Shown here piece by piece: positions 34,501 to 44,970 of a DNA stretch of 64,000 nucleotides. The position numbers and the translations under genes are program-made. The notes beneath the pieces were generated by a model. It was not told where the DNA came from. It searched no databases and saw only the letters and a list, made by a program, of their open reading frames with translations. Source of the DNA: Prosopis cineraria (lineage: Eukaryota; Streptophyta; Magnoliopsida; Fabales; Fabaceae); contig NW_026555339.1 of assembly GCF_029017545.1 (NCBI RefSeq), forward strand, positions 35,140,438 through 35,204,437, given 5' to 3'. How positions within the stretch are numbered: position 1 is the first letter of the stretch; each line of letters begins with the position of its first letter.

Positions 34501-37273
34501 AACTTTGAGTTTGTTTTAAAATTAGCATAATCAAACAGACCTTTTTGTTTTATTTTGAAAAAATAATTTTTTAAAAAAATGGTATACAACATAGTTTTTA
34601 AAAAATGAAAAATAGGAACAAAATCAAACAAGCCCTAACATTTTCAGTTTTTGGGGTCTTGAAATGGAAAAGTATTGATCGAATTTTAAAACTAGGTTCT
34701 CTTGTTCACCTTTGACATAACAACCTCAAACTTTGCAAAGCTATCTTCACAATATGATTCATCCAAAGCTTCACCACTCTCCACCCCTCCGTAAAGCTTA
34801 ATTTCATCTACTAACACGCCCTTGTCAATTAGCACCTGCAAAACAGCATTTCCTTCAACCTCAATATAACCCACTACTAAAGTGACTGCTTATGAACAAG
34901 AATACAGTACCTGCAATAGCCCAGGAGCATCCTCCTCTAACGCTGTTTGAACAGAGTCCCTGAAATATTATAATTGCTGGAGTAAGCATTAATGGAAACA
35001 AAGCAAACCATATACAATTCATATAACAGAAGTATATGGTACGTTGCTGTTATCTTTCTTTTCCGTGGAAGCTTGATGCTTAAAGATTCTGGAGATTCCA
35101 AGCTAGAGCTCCTTTCAAGGGTGGAAGGCCCAGTATCCTTCAAAGATGTATAGCTTGTAGAAGAATTTGCACTAAAACTATCTCCTGATATTACAAACTT
35201 TAGTCGATCACGTAAGCAGACATGTTCGACTAGATCATTATCATATTTGTTTAGGACTTCCTGTTCACTTTTTACATTCATGAAGTTGAACGAAAAGTTA
35301 CCCAGTCCATCAGCTGGGAGGTTGTGGAACTCACTGCCATCACAAGGTTCATCCTTGACTTTGATGAATGTCAGAAAAGTTGAACTATTCTGACCATCAT
35401 TCATTGCAGGTAAAACACCGTTTTCCTCATATAGATTGGATTGCATGGCCATTTCTGCAGATTTAAATACATGGTCACGTCCTTGAAGATTTATTGAGAT
35501 TATTGATTCTGCTGTTGTCCTAGAGGGAGACTTCAACGATGAAGCATTGCCTCCTAGAATGTCATTACACTGATTGCTAGCTGCTACAATTTTATCATCA
35601 ACAGAATGAATCCATTCATTTACCCTCCTGTTGGCGTGTTCCAAAAAGTCTTCCAATAACTCTGCACCAACATCCTGTGGGATATTAAGCAGCAATTTTT
35701 ACAAAGGGATCAAGCCATGAAAACAGATATTCTGTTTCATCTTCCATCATAAGATGTAAACATGATCAGCAATCAACCTGACTTAGCCTTCACATAGAAG
35801 GCTAAGCACTCAGTCATATATCAATCAAATTTCAGAGGAGAAAGAGCACATGTAAAGTAAAAGAAAATGAAAAAACAAAAATGGGATTAATGGGGAGTTG
35901 GATTTGGATTTGGATTTAGACTAAATCCTTCGTTTGCATAAACAAAAATTTATGAATTTAGATTTGATCAAATACAAATCGATTTCAAATAATAATTCCT
36001 CTGTAATTTCAAATTCCCTTTACACTCTATTCATTTGAAATTTTAATCACTCAACCATCTCGTTCTCTTCATGTTTTCACTATTGATACCTTTATAAACT
36101 CTATTAGCTTTTCTCATCTCTTGTCAATTAAAAAATATAAATAAACTCATCCAATTTTCCATTTTCCTTTCAAATCTCAACTCATATCTTTTTTTCATTT
36201 GAAAGTTTTTAAACAACCCAAACAAAAGATTTTAAACGCATGGATTTGAGATTTTAAATCTAAAATCCAAATCCATCAATCCAAATGTTACCTAAAATTA
36301 AATTGTTTAAACTGCTGGTTGTTCTTTTACAGCCTAAATAAACTTCAAATTCCTCCAATTTCAAGCCACGTGCTTTGTAGACCATAAGCTTGGTTTGCTA
36401 CCGAATCTCTTTAACATTCAAGATCCGCTTGGCTATTATAGAGAAACAGTACATAAGTAAATAAATTTGACCAAGAAAGAAAAACTAATTGCTTAAAGAA
36501 AAGAGACCAAAAGGCAAGGGGAAAGAGACCTTTAGAAAATGATTTATTTAACTGAAGTCCCAATAAGCTTGACAAGTGAACCTGGGTTCCACATGGCTTG
36601 CAACAAGCAAATAACTTAATTCTAAATATCAAGAAATGATGCTAAATCTGCAAGAACCAGTCACAACTAACTTTGCTAATAAAGAACTAATCCTACTAAT
36701 CAAAAGTAAAGGATAATAAATTACCTCAAGGAGATGATTTGGCCTTGCTGCCATCCTCCTCCTGCAATGTGTAGGGGGGAATCCATTTTCAACAGAGCAA
36801 CAAGAAAATTCCATTTAGGTTATTCATCTCGATTAAGTATTTGGTTTGTTATGATTTCTCAAGGTGATCATCTTCTGATAAAATGTGGCTATTTCATTGT
36901 CATAAACATAGCTACTTTGTTTCAAATTATTAGAAAGCAAAAAAGAACAACTTTTTGTCTAAGGTATGTAAACTAACTTAAAACACTTAAAGATAAAAGT
37001 TATATCATTAATCGTCATTCAGTACCTTCCCAGCAGCATCCTTTGACGTTCTTTCAGCACAACATGATCCAGATCATCATCATTGTCATCACGGATTAAC
37101 CTTTTTACCTTTAGAGTAACTAAATTTGATTGGCAAGATTCTTTTCTGCCATTTTCATCAGAATTTAAAAAACTCTCAGGATCTTCAATCTTCATAGAAG
37201 CAGGAACATCACAGAATATTGAACACTGGGGCAAACTATCAATGGTAACACAGGCTATCTCAGCCTCACCCAT
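31544..37273 (-). CDS. Conserved plant protein, nine-exon gene, function unknown
   Basis: Coding exons (minus, high to low): 37273-37026, 36761-36725, 35674-35043, 34959-34911, 34835-34710, 32729-32625, 32526-32435, 32347-32194, 31768-31544. Every junction is GT-AG and phases fit, giving 1,668 bp or 555 residues. I do not recognise the protein. The N-terminal half is acidic and low in conservation, with two related motifs (DHVVLKERQRMLLG, about residue 70, and EHVCLRDRLKFVISG, about 245) and a basic PRKRK near 300 that could be a nuclear signal. From about 306 it looks globular and conserved: LLQVLIDKGVLVDEIKLYGG, KFPLIRATKASRASYC, RKWPVEWGWCRDLQSF, RPEYGFATYFFELVES, SGLGTMLNYCDR, IGRLLMDGYNGG. 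The start ATG (MGEAEI) is the first in frame in the first coding exon. That exon is open upstream to about 37,361, so the N-terminus may be longer. Only this locus in the window looks intact. Confidence 0.8.
33127..33431. mobile_element. Stowaway-like MITE in the large intron
   Basis: Ends TTCCCTCAAGTCCTATTTAT and, reverse-complemented, TTTGCTCCATCTAGTCGTTA are flanked by TA on each side. They match the Stowaway pattern (CTCCCTCYGTCC...) of Tc1/mariner-type MITEs. 305 bp, non-coding, inside the intron 32,730-34,709. Confidence 0.65.
33877..34635. mobile_element. Tourist-like MITE with CCA-rich core
   Basis: GAGCTTGTTTGATTT at the left and GGGCTTGTTTGATTT at the right (reverse complement), each flanked by TAA (33,874-33,876 and 34,636-34,638), fit a PIF/Harbinger-type element with a 3-bp TAA duplication. 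The T/A-rich arms enclose about 400 bp (34,075-34,490) of imperfect CCACCA/CCATCA/CCAGC runs, quite unlike the arms. It lies in the same intron as the Stowaway-like element. Confidence 0.7.
35893..36294. mobile_element. Putative MITE in the 35.7-36.7 kb intron
   Basis: The left GGATTTGGATTTAGACTAAAT and the reverse complement of the right end (GGATTTGGATTTTAGATTTA) form inverted repeats of about 30-40 bp, with further TTTGGAT words at both ends. Non-coding and AT-rich. Exact ends and target duplication are uncertain. Confidence 0.4.
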
Positions 37274-37379
37274 ATCAGTTGAGAGATTGGGACATTTTAC
37301 CTGTTGCAAACTAGGACATAAACGTGCTTGAGTCTCATGCCAGTTGCCATAATGAAAACACCTACTAGGTACCAAGAGC

Positions 37380-37452
37380 TGCCACTTCCTAAGTATTATT
37401 ATTATTTTTTTTTTTGAAAGACACACACACACAGGCACGCACGCACGCATGA
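37380..37452. repeat. Microsatellite cluster
   Basis: (ATT)n, a T-run, then (AC)n and (GCAC)n within about 75 bp. It lies just upstream (minus sense) of the first coding exon and is probably intronic or 5' UTR. Frames that read through it are not credible coding sequence. Confidence 0.7.
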
Positions 37453-38372
37453 CACACAAAATTTTTTGAATATTTGTTAAACTCGCATAAAAAATAAAAT
37501 TAAATACTAAAAAAATAAAAATTATAAAATTAGAATAATGACTTTTCTAAAATGGTGCAATGAGTATTAACTATTAGAATCAAACTCTTACTTTTTATCC
37601 AATAAAAATGTTTTCCCCTTTAATATACTAGTGAAGTAGAATGTAGAATGTCACTAATATTAGATGTATAAATTCATTTACGTGAATGTAACTTCCAGCT
37701 CTAAGACTATAGGCAGGCTCTATAAGTTAGAAAAACTTGAACATGGTAGTTTTGGTTTAGATTCCCCAAACACATGCAGAAACCGATATAAAGCTTATTA
37801 CAGGTTATATTCCAATGCTGTAAACATTCAGCAGGGTGGAAAAGTCTCAATTTGAATTAGAGGCATAAAAGAAACCAAATATTCAACTTCCTTTCTAACA
37901 AAGAGAAGCATAATTTAAAGTGGTCAACTTTCCGTGGCTCGCACTCGAAGGTACAGCACCACCCTGCAGATTCCTGCCTCTCATGTAGGCCAGTAATTGG
38001 GGTCGGGTGGGATTACAGGGGGCGGCCTTAAAGCACAAATATTTAGCACCTTTTTCTCTCTTTTTTTCTTTTCTTTTTTTTTTCTTTTTTCATTTTTTTT
38101 TAAAGCAACACACTATGAAATGAACAATACAGATCACTCTTTTCTTCTATTCACTACACAACAAGCCCCAGATTTCTCAAGAAAATTCATTTCATTCCTA
38201 AGAGTATATGCACAATTGAAGAAGTATCCAAGTTCTGGAAAGACACCGTCAGGATTACATCCAACATCAAAGCCAACAAGCCAAAGTAAAATCTCTTAAA
38301 TTTTGGTAAAATTGAAGGGGAAGTTGCATACAGGACATTGTAACCACAATCCAATCTGCTACAAGAATTCAC

Positions 38373-38465
38373 CTCCACCAAGGGTCCTGGTATTTCGAAT
38401 GCACAATTCCCAGAACCACCCCAGTTGCGTTCCAGAATCAGACCTTCAATGAGCAAGAACCATCT
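38373..38465 (-). other. Candidate 5' exon of the minus-strand gene
   Basis: Bounded by a TTCTTCAG acceptor and a GGAG|GTGAAT donor, 93 bp, open in one frame (RWFLLIEGLILER...). The region above it (38,480-38,770, minus sense) is GC-richer with CTTCTTCTTC words like a plant 5' UTR, so a first, non-coding exon probably lies there. The link to the exon at 37,361-37,026 is inference. RNA evidence would decide. Confidence 0.25.
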
Positions 38466-38998
38466 CTGAAGAATAGTAAATCGCAAAGGAAGAAGCCAAA
38501 AATCTGGTTAGACGCCCTTTTTTCACATAAACATTACACCCGCGAGTCTCCCTCAGCACAACATAAGCCTGGGGCTCGAAACGGCAGAGCACAGGGAGAA
38601 TAATAATAGAAGAAGGAAAAACGGAATTCTGGGATCAAAACGGCGGCGGCAGCGGAATGGGGCCGTGAGCTCAAAAAAAATAGAAGAACGAGAAGCGGAC
38701 GCCCAGGCGGACTGTAGTGAAGAAGAAGAAGGTTCGTTCAGTCCAATAGACGAAGAAGACTGATATGATATTATGTGAGAGAGGATACGTTTGTCTTTTT
38801 CATATTATTGTTTTGTCCTTGTTTGTCTGCACGTATTGCTGAACCTTTTGTATGCGCCTGCGTTCTCGCAAAACCCTTATGGCATAAGTGGAATTATCTT
38901 TCTCTCTCTTCCCTCGCCTCCTTTTTCTCTGTCTCTTCTTCCTTGTCTCCTTTTTTGTTTCTAGTTTTTTTTCCATTTCAGGACTGTGCTCTTATCAT

Positions 38999-39010
38999 TG
39001 GTATCAGAGC
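38999..39010 (+). promoter_or_regulatory. Primer binding site, initiator-Met tRNA
   Basis: TGGTATCAGAGC directly follows the LTR end (CA at 38,996-38,997, one spacer base). It is the common plant PBS complementary to the 3' end of initiator Met tRNA, which primes minus-strand cDNA synthesis. Confidence 0.85.
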
Positions 39011-39023
39011 AGACTGCATCCTG

Positions 39024-39634
39024 ATGGCAAAAGCTACATGTTCACAAGTTGCTGTGCGTGAGGTGGAGGACCGTCTAAGGGAAGAAATGGATCAACGCTT
39101 TGCTGTTATAGAAGCTCAACTCGAGGGACTACCACAAATGCAGACGCAAGAAACTGGGATGCAAGACCTTCTGTGACATTTGTCCTTACAGCTCGCTGAT
39201 ATACAGCAGGGGCGAGAATGTGAAAGACGTGATGATTATCAGGTTCCAACCCGTTACACCAAGTTAGACTTTCCCAAGTTTTCCTCAACTGATGTTGATT
39301 CGTGGATTGCCAAGTGCGAGCGTTATTTCTTGTTGGATGGGACGCCGGAGACTCGTAAGACTATAATAGCTAGTATTTCTCTAGATGACAATGTGTACAA
39401 GTGGTTTCAGCATTATGAACGAGGAGTCCCTGGTCCTATACTATGGCCTAAATTTGTCGAAGCCGTGCGTATGAATTATGGACTATTACATGATGACCCA
39501 ATGGAGGACTTGATGCACCTCTGACAAACAGGCAAGGTAACTGATTATCAGCAGGAGTTTGATGAGTTAATGTGTAAGTTAGATCTCTCTGAATCAAGGA
39601 AGATTAGTTGTTTCATTGGGGGGTTAAAATCCGA
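39024..39634 (+). pseudogene. gag: Ty3/gypsy gag, interrupted
   Basis: Begins at ATG 39,024, 14 bp after the PBS. After a helical N-terminus it shows the retrotransposon Gag core: RYTKLDFPKFSSTDVDSWIA (39,250-39,310), CERYFLLDGTPE, NVYKWFQHYERGVPG (39,390) and DYQQEFDELMCKLDLSES (39,540-39,600). Two stops, both TGA (39,174 and 39,522), fall where Arg CGA would be a one-step CpG transition. The frame ends at FIGGLKSD, where the foreign LTR starts. Only Gag is present, so nothing enzymatic remains here. Confidence 0.85.
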
Positions 39635-40274
39635 TGTCGCACCCGGAAAAATGCGACGCGGATGGCGCGCGAGCGGAGGTCCCGGCCTTCACGGCGGGAA
39701 CCAGATCGAACGAGGAGTCGCCACCAAGATTTTGAGGTAAATCTCAAGAAACCGATTAAAAGGAGGATAAGGGTAATCTACGAAATCAGAGAATAGGTTC
39801 GGGAGTCGGTTGAGTGTGGGGAAGGTGTTAGGCACCCCACAACACCTGTTCGTGAGAACGGTTACCTAAAGTTTGTTGTGCTCTATTAATATGGTTTTAA
39901 AATTATTTTAATTATCCCTTTTATATTCATGTGTCTGATATAAAAATGATGATAATTGAGTGAGAAATGTTTATTTATTTACGAGGGAGGACGGACTTGA
40001 CTCAGAATCTGACTCTGAGGCCTATGTACCCTGTGATGGGGATCAAAGTCCACGTAGTTCGGGCTTAAAAGTTTGTCGGTAAAAAAAAATTTTTTTGAAG
40101 AGAAATTAATTAGAAATAACTCACCATTTTGCAAATAAAATAATTTCTGAAATTTTGATATGTGTGTTTTAAATTGCAAAAGGTAATTTAATTTTAATTA
40201 TTTTCTCAATTTTTAAATTTTGAGTTAAAGAAAAGGAAATGGTTTAAAATTATTTTTTTATCTTTTGTGATTGG

Positions 40275-41095
40275 GAATTTTAATTGCAATACCTACAGAA
40301 CCTTATTGGTTCATACGGTAATGCAATTACTCTAAATATCTGCGGAGATTTCGAAATCTCACACGATAGAAGAGTTTAGCAATTTAATTTATTTATTTAT
40401 ATTCTTATGTATATTTTTAAGTGTTAATAATATATTTTAAGTGTGTATATACATGTTTTTAAAGAATTTTAATCATCATACCTGCAAAGCCTTATTGACT
40501 TATACGGTAATGTGAGTATCCTAAATATCTGCGGAGATTCTAAAATCTCACACGATAAAAGAATTAAATTTATTTGAATACATCTTTTTAGTTTAATTAA
40601 TTTAATATATAATTTATACATATATGTTTTAGAAAGCTTAATTGTTATATTTACAGAGTCTTATTGACTCATACGATAATACGACTATCTTAGAAGTCTA
40701 CGGAGATTCAAAAATCTCACATGACTAAAAGATATAATTGGTGAATATGATTACAAGTTAAATGCATTAATTTAATTAATTAATTTTTAAATTGTGTATT
40801 ATATGATTATTTGCAAAATAAAAATTGAGAATCACTATATCTGCGAGGACTTATTATCCCACACGATACTGTGATTAATTTAAGTCCCTATGAAGATTCT
40901 TAAAATCTCACACGGAACTTAAATGGATTATTTAGATTATAAAAAGACAGTTAGTTTTAACGGTTGGTCATTGAAACCATTGATTGTACATATAAATTGG
41001 ATCTCTATACCTGCAAAATCTTATTGATTTACACGGTATAAGATCACTTTAAATGCCTGCGAAAATTCTTAAAATCTCACACGGCAAGTTAATAA
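40275..41095 (-). repeat. Five hairpin modules inside the LTR
   Basis: A module with GGAGATTCTAAAATCTCACA-type sequence occurs at about 40,341, 40,530, 40,700, 40,891 and 41,060 (spacing alternating near 190 and 170 bp). Each is preceded about 50 bp earlier by a related half-module (CTGCAAAGCCTTATTGACTT, then AYACGRTAA). Both halves begin CTGCRRAG and end ACGRTAA. The same five-module array is conserved in the old LTR at 4,820-5,640. Confidence 0.75.
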
Positions 41096-41779
41096 AATAC
41101 AAGAAACCTTCTCTTATTCATTTTCTTTTAGATGAGAATTGAATTCTCTCCTCTTAATCTTTTATACAATTGTACATGTGGATAGAAAGTGTCATACGGT
41201 ATGAGTGTAACAATATTATTGACAAGTAAAGGACCTTAGAATTAATAGAGATAAAAAAGATCATGCCCATACATATTGCTATATCTTTTCATGCTAGAAA
41301 CATATTTAAAACTCAATTCCAAAATTTGGCCTAATGATCACACACATTTTTTTGAGAAAAAGCTATAATGAGAATATGCCCATAATTATGTGAGGCTTGC
41401 AAGCCAAATTTCATTTATAATCTCTTCATCCCTCTTCTTCACTTTTCTTTTCAAACAACAATCATTTTATTTATTTATTTATTTATTCATTATTATTTTT
41501 ATTATTTTATCAAAAACACTACAAGTCCATACTAAAATTTGTTCATGGCAGCAAGTCCAACTTTCATATGAAGTCTCTCCTTCTTACTTTAAAGAAGTGT
41601 TATGAATATGAAAAAGCCAAATAAATGATTAATTTTAATGAGACTGAATCGGATATACAAATAACCGAGTTCAAATAAACATAACTCATAACACAAGAAA
41701 ATGGGCAGACGGACAGGAAAGCATGGGAAAGGATTTTCATCTCTAATGTAAATAATTAATCAACGAGGCATTTACCGTT

Positions 41780-42800
41780 TTTGAATCAGAAGAACTCCGT
41801 CTCCGTCTCTTTTCGGTTTACTCTTTCTCTCCGTTTCTCTTTTTGTGTCTTGGATCAGCTCCCCTTTCTGTTTGTTCTGCGTCTCTGACTGGGGGGAATA
41901 GTAGCTCAGTGTTCTCCTTCTCCTCTCTTCTCGGACGTCTCTGTTTTCCAGAAAAAAAACTCTTCTCTGTCACTGTTTTTTCTTTCTTCACCTCTGTCTC
42001 TGTTTTTTCTTAGTCCAGCTCGTGTTTTTCTTTCCCTCTTGCTCTGTCTCTATTTCTCTTTCTCTCTAGATTCTCTCTTCATTTCTTCTTTCTCTCTTTA
42101 TCATCTCCGTCTACGTCTTTCTTCCTCCCCTCGGTCTCTGTTTTTTTCTTTTCGTCCAGCTCTTTTTTTTTGCTTTTCTTGTTCTCTCTCTCCCCCCTTT
42201 CCCTCCAGTTTTCCGTTCGGTCTTATATAGAGGATGGAAGAGGTGAATCATTGCTCTTCTGCTCTGCTTCTTCTTTGCTACTGTATCTTCTGTGTGTGCC
42301 GAAGTCTGCTCTGTTTTTCTACGTTTCTGTCTCTATTTTCTGTGCTGTCTCGTCTGCTTTCTCTGCTGTGCCATTTCCTTCATGCATGCATGCGCCCTTA
42401 GTTCTGTTTCTTTTCTCCTGCCAGCCGAAAGTATATGCGTACGTGTTCCGGTTGCTTACTGTTCTTTACGCTCTGTTTTGCTTCTTCTGCATTTCGTGTC
42501 TGTTACCTCTGGTTCTTTCATCGTCTGCAACTCATGTGTTCGTGCGTTTTGCTGTTTCTGTCCTTTTTCCTGCTGCATGGCCGAAAGTGTATGCTTATTT
42601 TTATTTCTGCATCTCTGTGCCTGTATTTCTTCGCTGTTTCTGCATTTCTTTGCTGTTTTTGCATTTTGTGTCTCTGCGTTTTGTGTCTCTTTTCTGCTGT
42701 TTTCTTCTTTTTCTGCACATGGCTGAAGGAGTATGTGTGTGCGTGTGTTCTGATGCTCTCTCTCTCTTTTTTTTAGCCATTCTTTAATGCTTTTTTTTTG
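41780..42800 (+). other. Pyrimidine-rich LTR leader, not coding
   Basis: About 1 kb of CTCT/TTCT/TGCTT sequence on the plus strand. Frames up to 205 codons here read as Phe/Ser/Leu/Cys-rich strings without domains and run antisense to the element. A diverged equivalent occurs at 3,400-3,800 in the other orientation. In element sense it is a purine-rich untranslated region around the transcription start. Confidence 0.65.
42222..42232 (-). promoter_or_regulatory. TATA box of the Ogre-like LTR
   Basis: Reverse complement reads CTCTATATAAGA, a strong TATA box between the AT-rich U3 and the purine-rich leader. Transcription in element sense would start near 42,195. Confidence 0.55.
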
Positions 42801-43107
42801 TTAATTAGATTGAGGGAGAGAAAGAAAAGTTTAGTTTTAAAATACATATTTTTAAATGGAAAACAAAACAAAAATTTAAGGAGAGAAATTTAAAAAAAGT
42901 TGAGTCTCAAAAAAAATTGATTCCCAATATCTTTGAATGGTTGGAATAATTTGAGAGGGATTTTTTTAAAAAAAATTAAGCAAGATTTTTTTTTTTTTGA
43001 AAATATAATCCTAAAAAGGATTAAATTTCATTTTTATATTTTTTATATTTCTTGATTTTTTATTATTAAAATTAAAAAAAATGCTCGGACAAAATACGGT
43101 GTTCACA

Positions 43108-43121
43108 GTTGCCCCTCTTTA
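43108..43121 (-). promoter_or_regulatory. Polypurine tract of the Ogre-like element
   Basis: In element sense AAAGAGGGGCAAC directly abuts the LTR start TGTGAACACC. This is the plus-strand primer position and the form usual for Tat-lineage elements. Confidence 0.8.
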
Positions 43122-43249
43122 CTTGTTTCTTATGTAAGTATATGAAAAAGTGTACTTTTGAATTCTTACATAAGTGACAAGTAAAGATAGAACATGTATT
43201 TTGGTCGGCCATGCAATACCTATAAAAAGACCTAATTACCCCTGACATG

Positions 43250-43600
43250 ACAAGATATGATTAAATGCAAGACTATTATTTAACAAAACAATGACATGAT
43301 TTTTTTTTAATAATATGATGAGATAATGTGATGCAAATGAAAATGATCAATTGACAAAGATCCAAACACAATGCAAGACTATTGGATAACAACACAATAA
43401 AATGATGATTTTGTTTTGAATTTTTGATTTTTTTTTATTTTAGTAATGTGACTAGAATGACTAAATGATGCAAGACTGTTGGATAACAAACACTATAGCA
43501 TAATAATTTTTTTGTTTTAGCAATGTGATGTGAATGAAAATAATCAAATGACAACGATCCAAACAAAATATATGTTGACTAGATGCCCCCTCTTCATTTG
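43250..43600 (-). repeat. Degenerate repeats next to the polypurine tract
   Basis: ATGCAAGACTATT followed by AACAA-type sequence recurs at about 43,266, 43,372 and 43,469, and GATCCAAACA at about 43,358 and 43,555. Unit about 100 bp, about three copies, strongly decayed. Part of the 3' UTR. Confidence 0.5.
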
Positions 43601-43812
43601 ATTTTTAAGTGAGAATTTCATGAGATGGTATTCTTATCTTAGAAATGAATTAAGAGAGAAACATGTATTTTGTTTGGAGGGGCAAGACTCTTAGGTATCT
43701 ACAACCAAACAAAACAAAACAAAATAAAAGAAAGGGTTTAAAATGAAATGTGGTTTACGAACTAAACAAAACAAAACCTCAATGGAGATGAATTGCCTAT
43801 ATTCCAAAGGAC

Positions 43813-44562
43813 CTGGTGGATGCCTGCTTTTACAAGGCTTGGAGGATGCCTGCCGTGATAGGGCTTTAAAGAATTGTGCCAGCCGGTACTGGGCTTTGAG
43901 ATGCCTACCGTGACAAGGCTTTGAGGTGCCTGCCGTTACAGGGCTTTGGGGTGCCTGCCATTACAGGGCTTTTAAAGAATCATGCCAGCCGGTACTGGGC
44001 TTTGGGATGCCTACCTTGATAGGGCTTTGAGGTGTCGGCCGTTACAGGGCTTTGGGTGGCCTGTCATTACAGGGCTTCAAAGAATCATGCCAACCGGTAC
44101 TGGGCTTCGGGGTGCCTGTCGTAACAGGACTTTAGGGTGCCTGCCGTTACAGGGTTTTAAAGAATCATGCCAGCCGGTACTAGGCTTTAGGGTGCCTACC
44201 GTAACAGGGCTTTGGGGTGCCTGCCGTTACAGGGCTTTAAAGAATCATGCCAGCCGGTACTGGGCTTTGGGGTGCCTGCCGTGACAGGGCTTTGGGGTGC
44301 CTGCCGTTACAGGGCTTTAAGGAATCGTGCCAGCCGGTACTGGGCTTTGAGGTGCCTGCCGTGACAGGGCTTTGGAGTGCCTGCCATTACAGGGCTTTAA
44401 AGAATCGTGCCAGTCGATACTGGGCTTTGGGGTTGCCTGCCGTGACAGGGCTTTGGAGTGCCTGCCGTTACAGGGCTTTAAAGAATCGTGCCAGCCGGTA
44501 CTGGGCTTTGGGTTGCCTGCCGTGACAGGGCTTTGGGGTGCCTGCCATTACAGGGCTTTAAG
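43813..44562 (-). repeat. Tandem repeat array A in the 3' UTR, 80- and 105-bp units
   Basis: Eight copies of a GCCAGCCGGTACTGGGCTTT subunit (43,881; 43,987; 44,092; 44,172; 44,252; 44,332; 44,412; 44,493), so spacing is 106, 105, then 80-81 bp. Each unit has one 30-bp subunit plus two (or, in the first units, three) 25-bp subunits of the form GGGCTTTGGGGTGCCTGCCG. This is a higher-order repeat. GC content is far above its surroundings. Unit length is not a multiple of three, so the frames through it are accidental. Confidence 0.9.
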
Positions 44563-44662
44563 AGTGTGAGAATAGGTTTCATCTCACGGGGAAAATATGA
44601 GAAACTCAAAGGTGAGTTTTGTTAATTCTTCTCTTATTTCCTTAGGTTTTGCAAGTTTTTAG

Positions 44663-44970
44663 TTTGCCTTAATCTAAATGGGGCATACTCTTTATAGCAA
44701 TGCATGCAATGGGGTGATATGCAATGCATGATTTTTTTTTTATTTGCCCCAATCTAAGTGAAGGCAAATTTTTGAGTGAAGTATGTGATGGATAGATAAT
44801 GCGTAATGCATGATTTTTTTTATTTGCCCCAATCTAAATGGAGGCAAATTTTCATGTTAAGCATGTAATGAATGGATAATGCGTGATGCATGATTTTTTT
44901 TATTTGTCCCAATCTAAATGTGGCGTGTTTCTATGACAAGGCATGCAATGTGGTAATGCGCCATGTATGA
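44663..44970 (-). repeat. Tandem repeat array B in the 3' UTR, exact 80-bp period
   Basis: TTTGCCCCAATCTAA-type starts at 44,663, 44,743, 44,823 and 44,903, always 80 bp apart, each followed by GCATG/TAATGC words and a TGCATGATTTTTTTT tail. Its sequence is unrelated to array A although the period is the same. Confidence 0.85.

Larger units (their letters stand above)
38774..39634 (+). mobile_element. 5' end of a second Ty3/gypsy element, cut by the Ogre insertion
   Basis: A short 5' LTR (TGTGAGAG...CTTATCA, about 38,774-38,997), a PBS and the first two thirds of gag are followed abruptly by the Ogre-type LTR at 39,635. The rest of the element should lie on the far side of the Ogre insertion, outside the window. 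The LTR start is the least certain boundary. Confidence 0.7.
39635..43107 (-). repeat. 3' LTR of the Ogre-like element, 3,473 bp
   Basis: On the plus strand it starts TGTCGCACCCGG and ends GTGTTCACA. In element sense it runs TGTGAACACC to GGGTGCGACA. Contents in element sense: AT-rich U3, TATA box at 42,222, purine-rich leader (42,780-41,780 is pyrimidine-rich on +), five hairpin modules (41,100-40,280), and the conserved U5 block around GGTGCCTAACACCTTCCCC (39,820-39,840). The GC-rich final 100 bp contrasts with the rest. Left flank is TCCGA, to be compared with the far end of the insertion. Confidence 0.85.

Noticed and set aside
34937..35695. 252-codon frame as a single-exon gene
   Set aside because: Its ends read through GT and AG splice sites. 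The central 35,043-35,674 part is one exon of the nine-exon gene.
37026..37459. Coding start at the upstream MRACVPVCVC sequence
   Set aside because: It lies in a (GT)n/(GCGT)n and poly-A microsatellite. An acceptor-like AG near 37,362 and the downstream ATG at 37,273 are more credible.
42039..42787. 205-, 144- and 113-codon frames rich in Phe, Ser, Leu and Cys resembling membrane proteins
   Set aside because: They are overlapping frames of one pyrimidine-rich LTR leader, antisense to the element, without domains.
43982..44569. Open frames with repeating peptides (MPAGTGLW, PLQGFKESCQ) that look like a repeat protein
   Set aside because: They are translations of the 80/105-bp tandem array on the strand opposite to the element. 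The unit is not divisible by three, so no frame is maintained.
43813..44970. Regular repeats as a possible CRISPR array
   Set aside because: Contiguous tandem repeats without unique spacers, in a plant retrotransposon 3' UTR.
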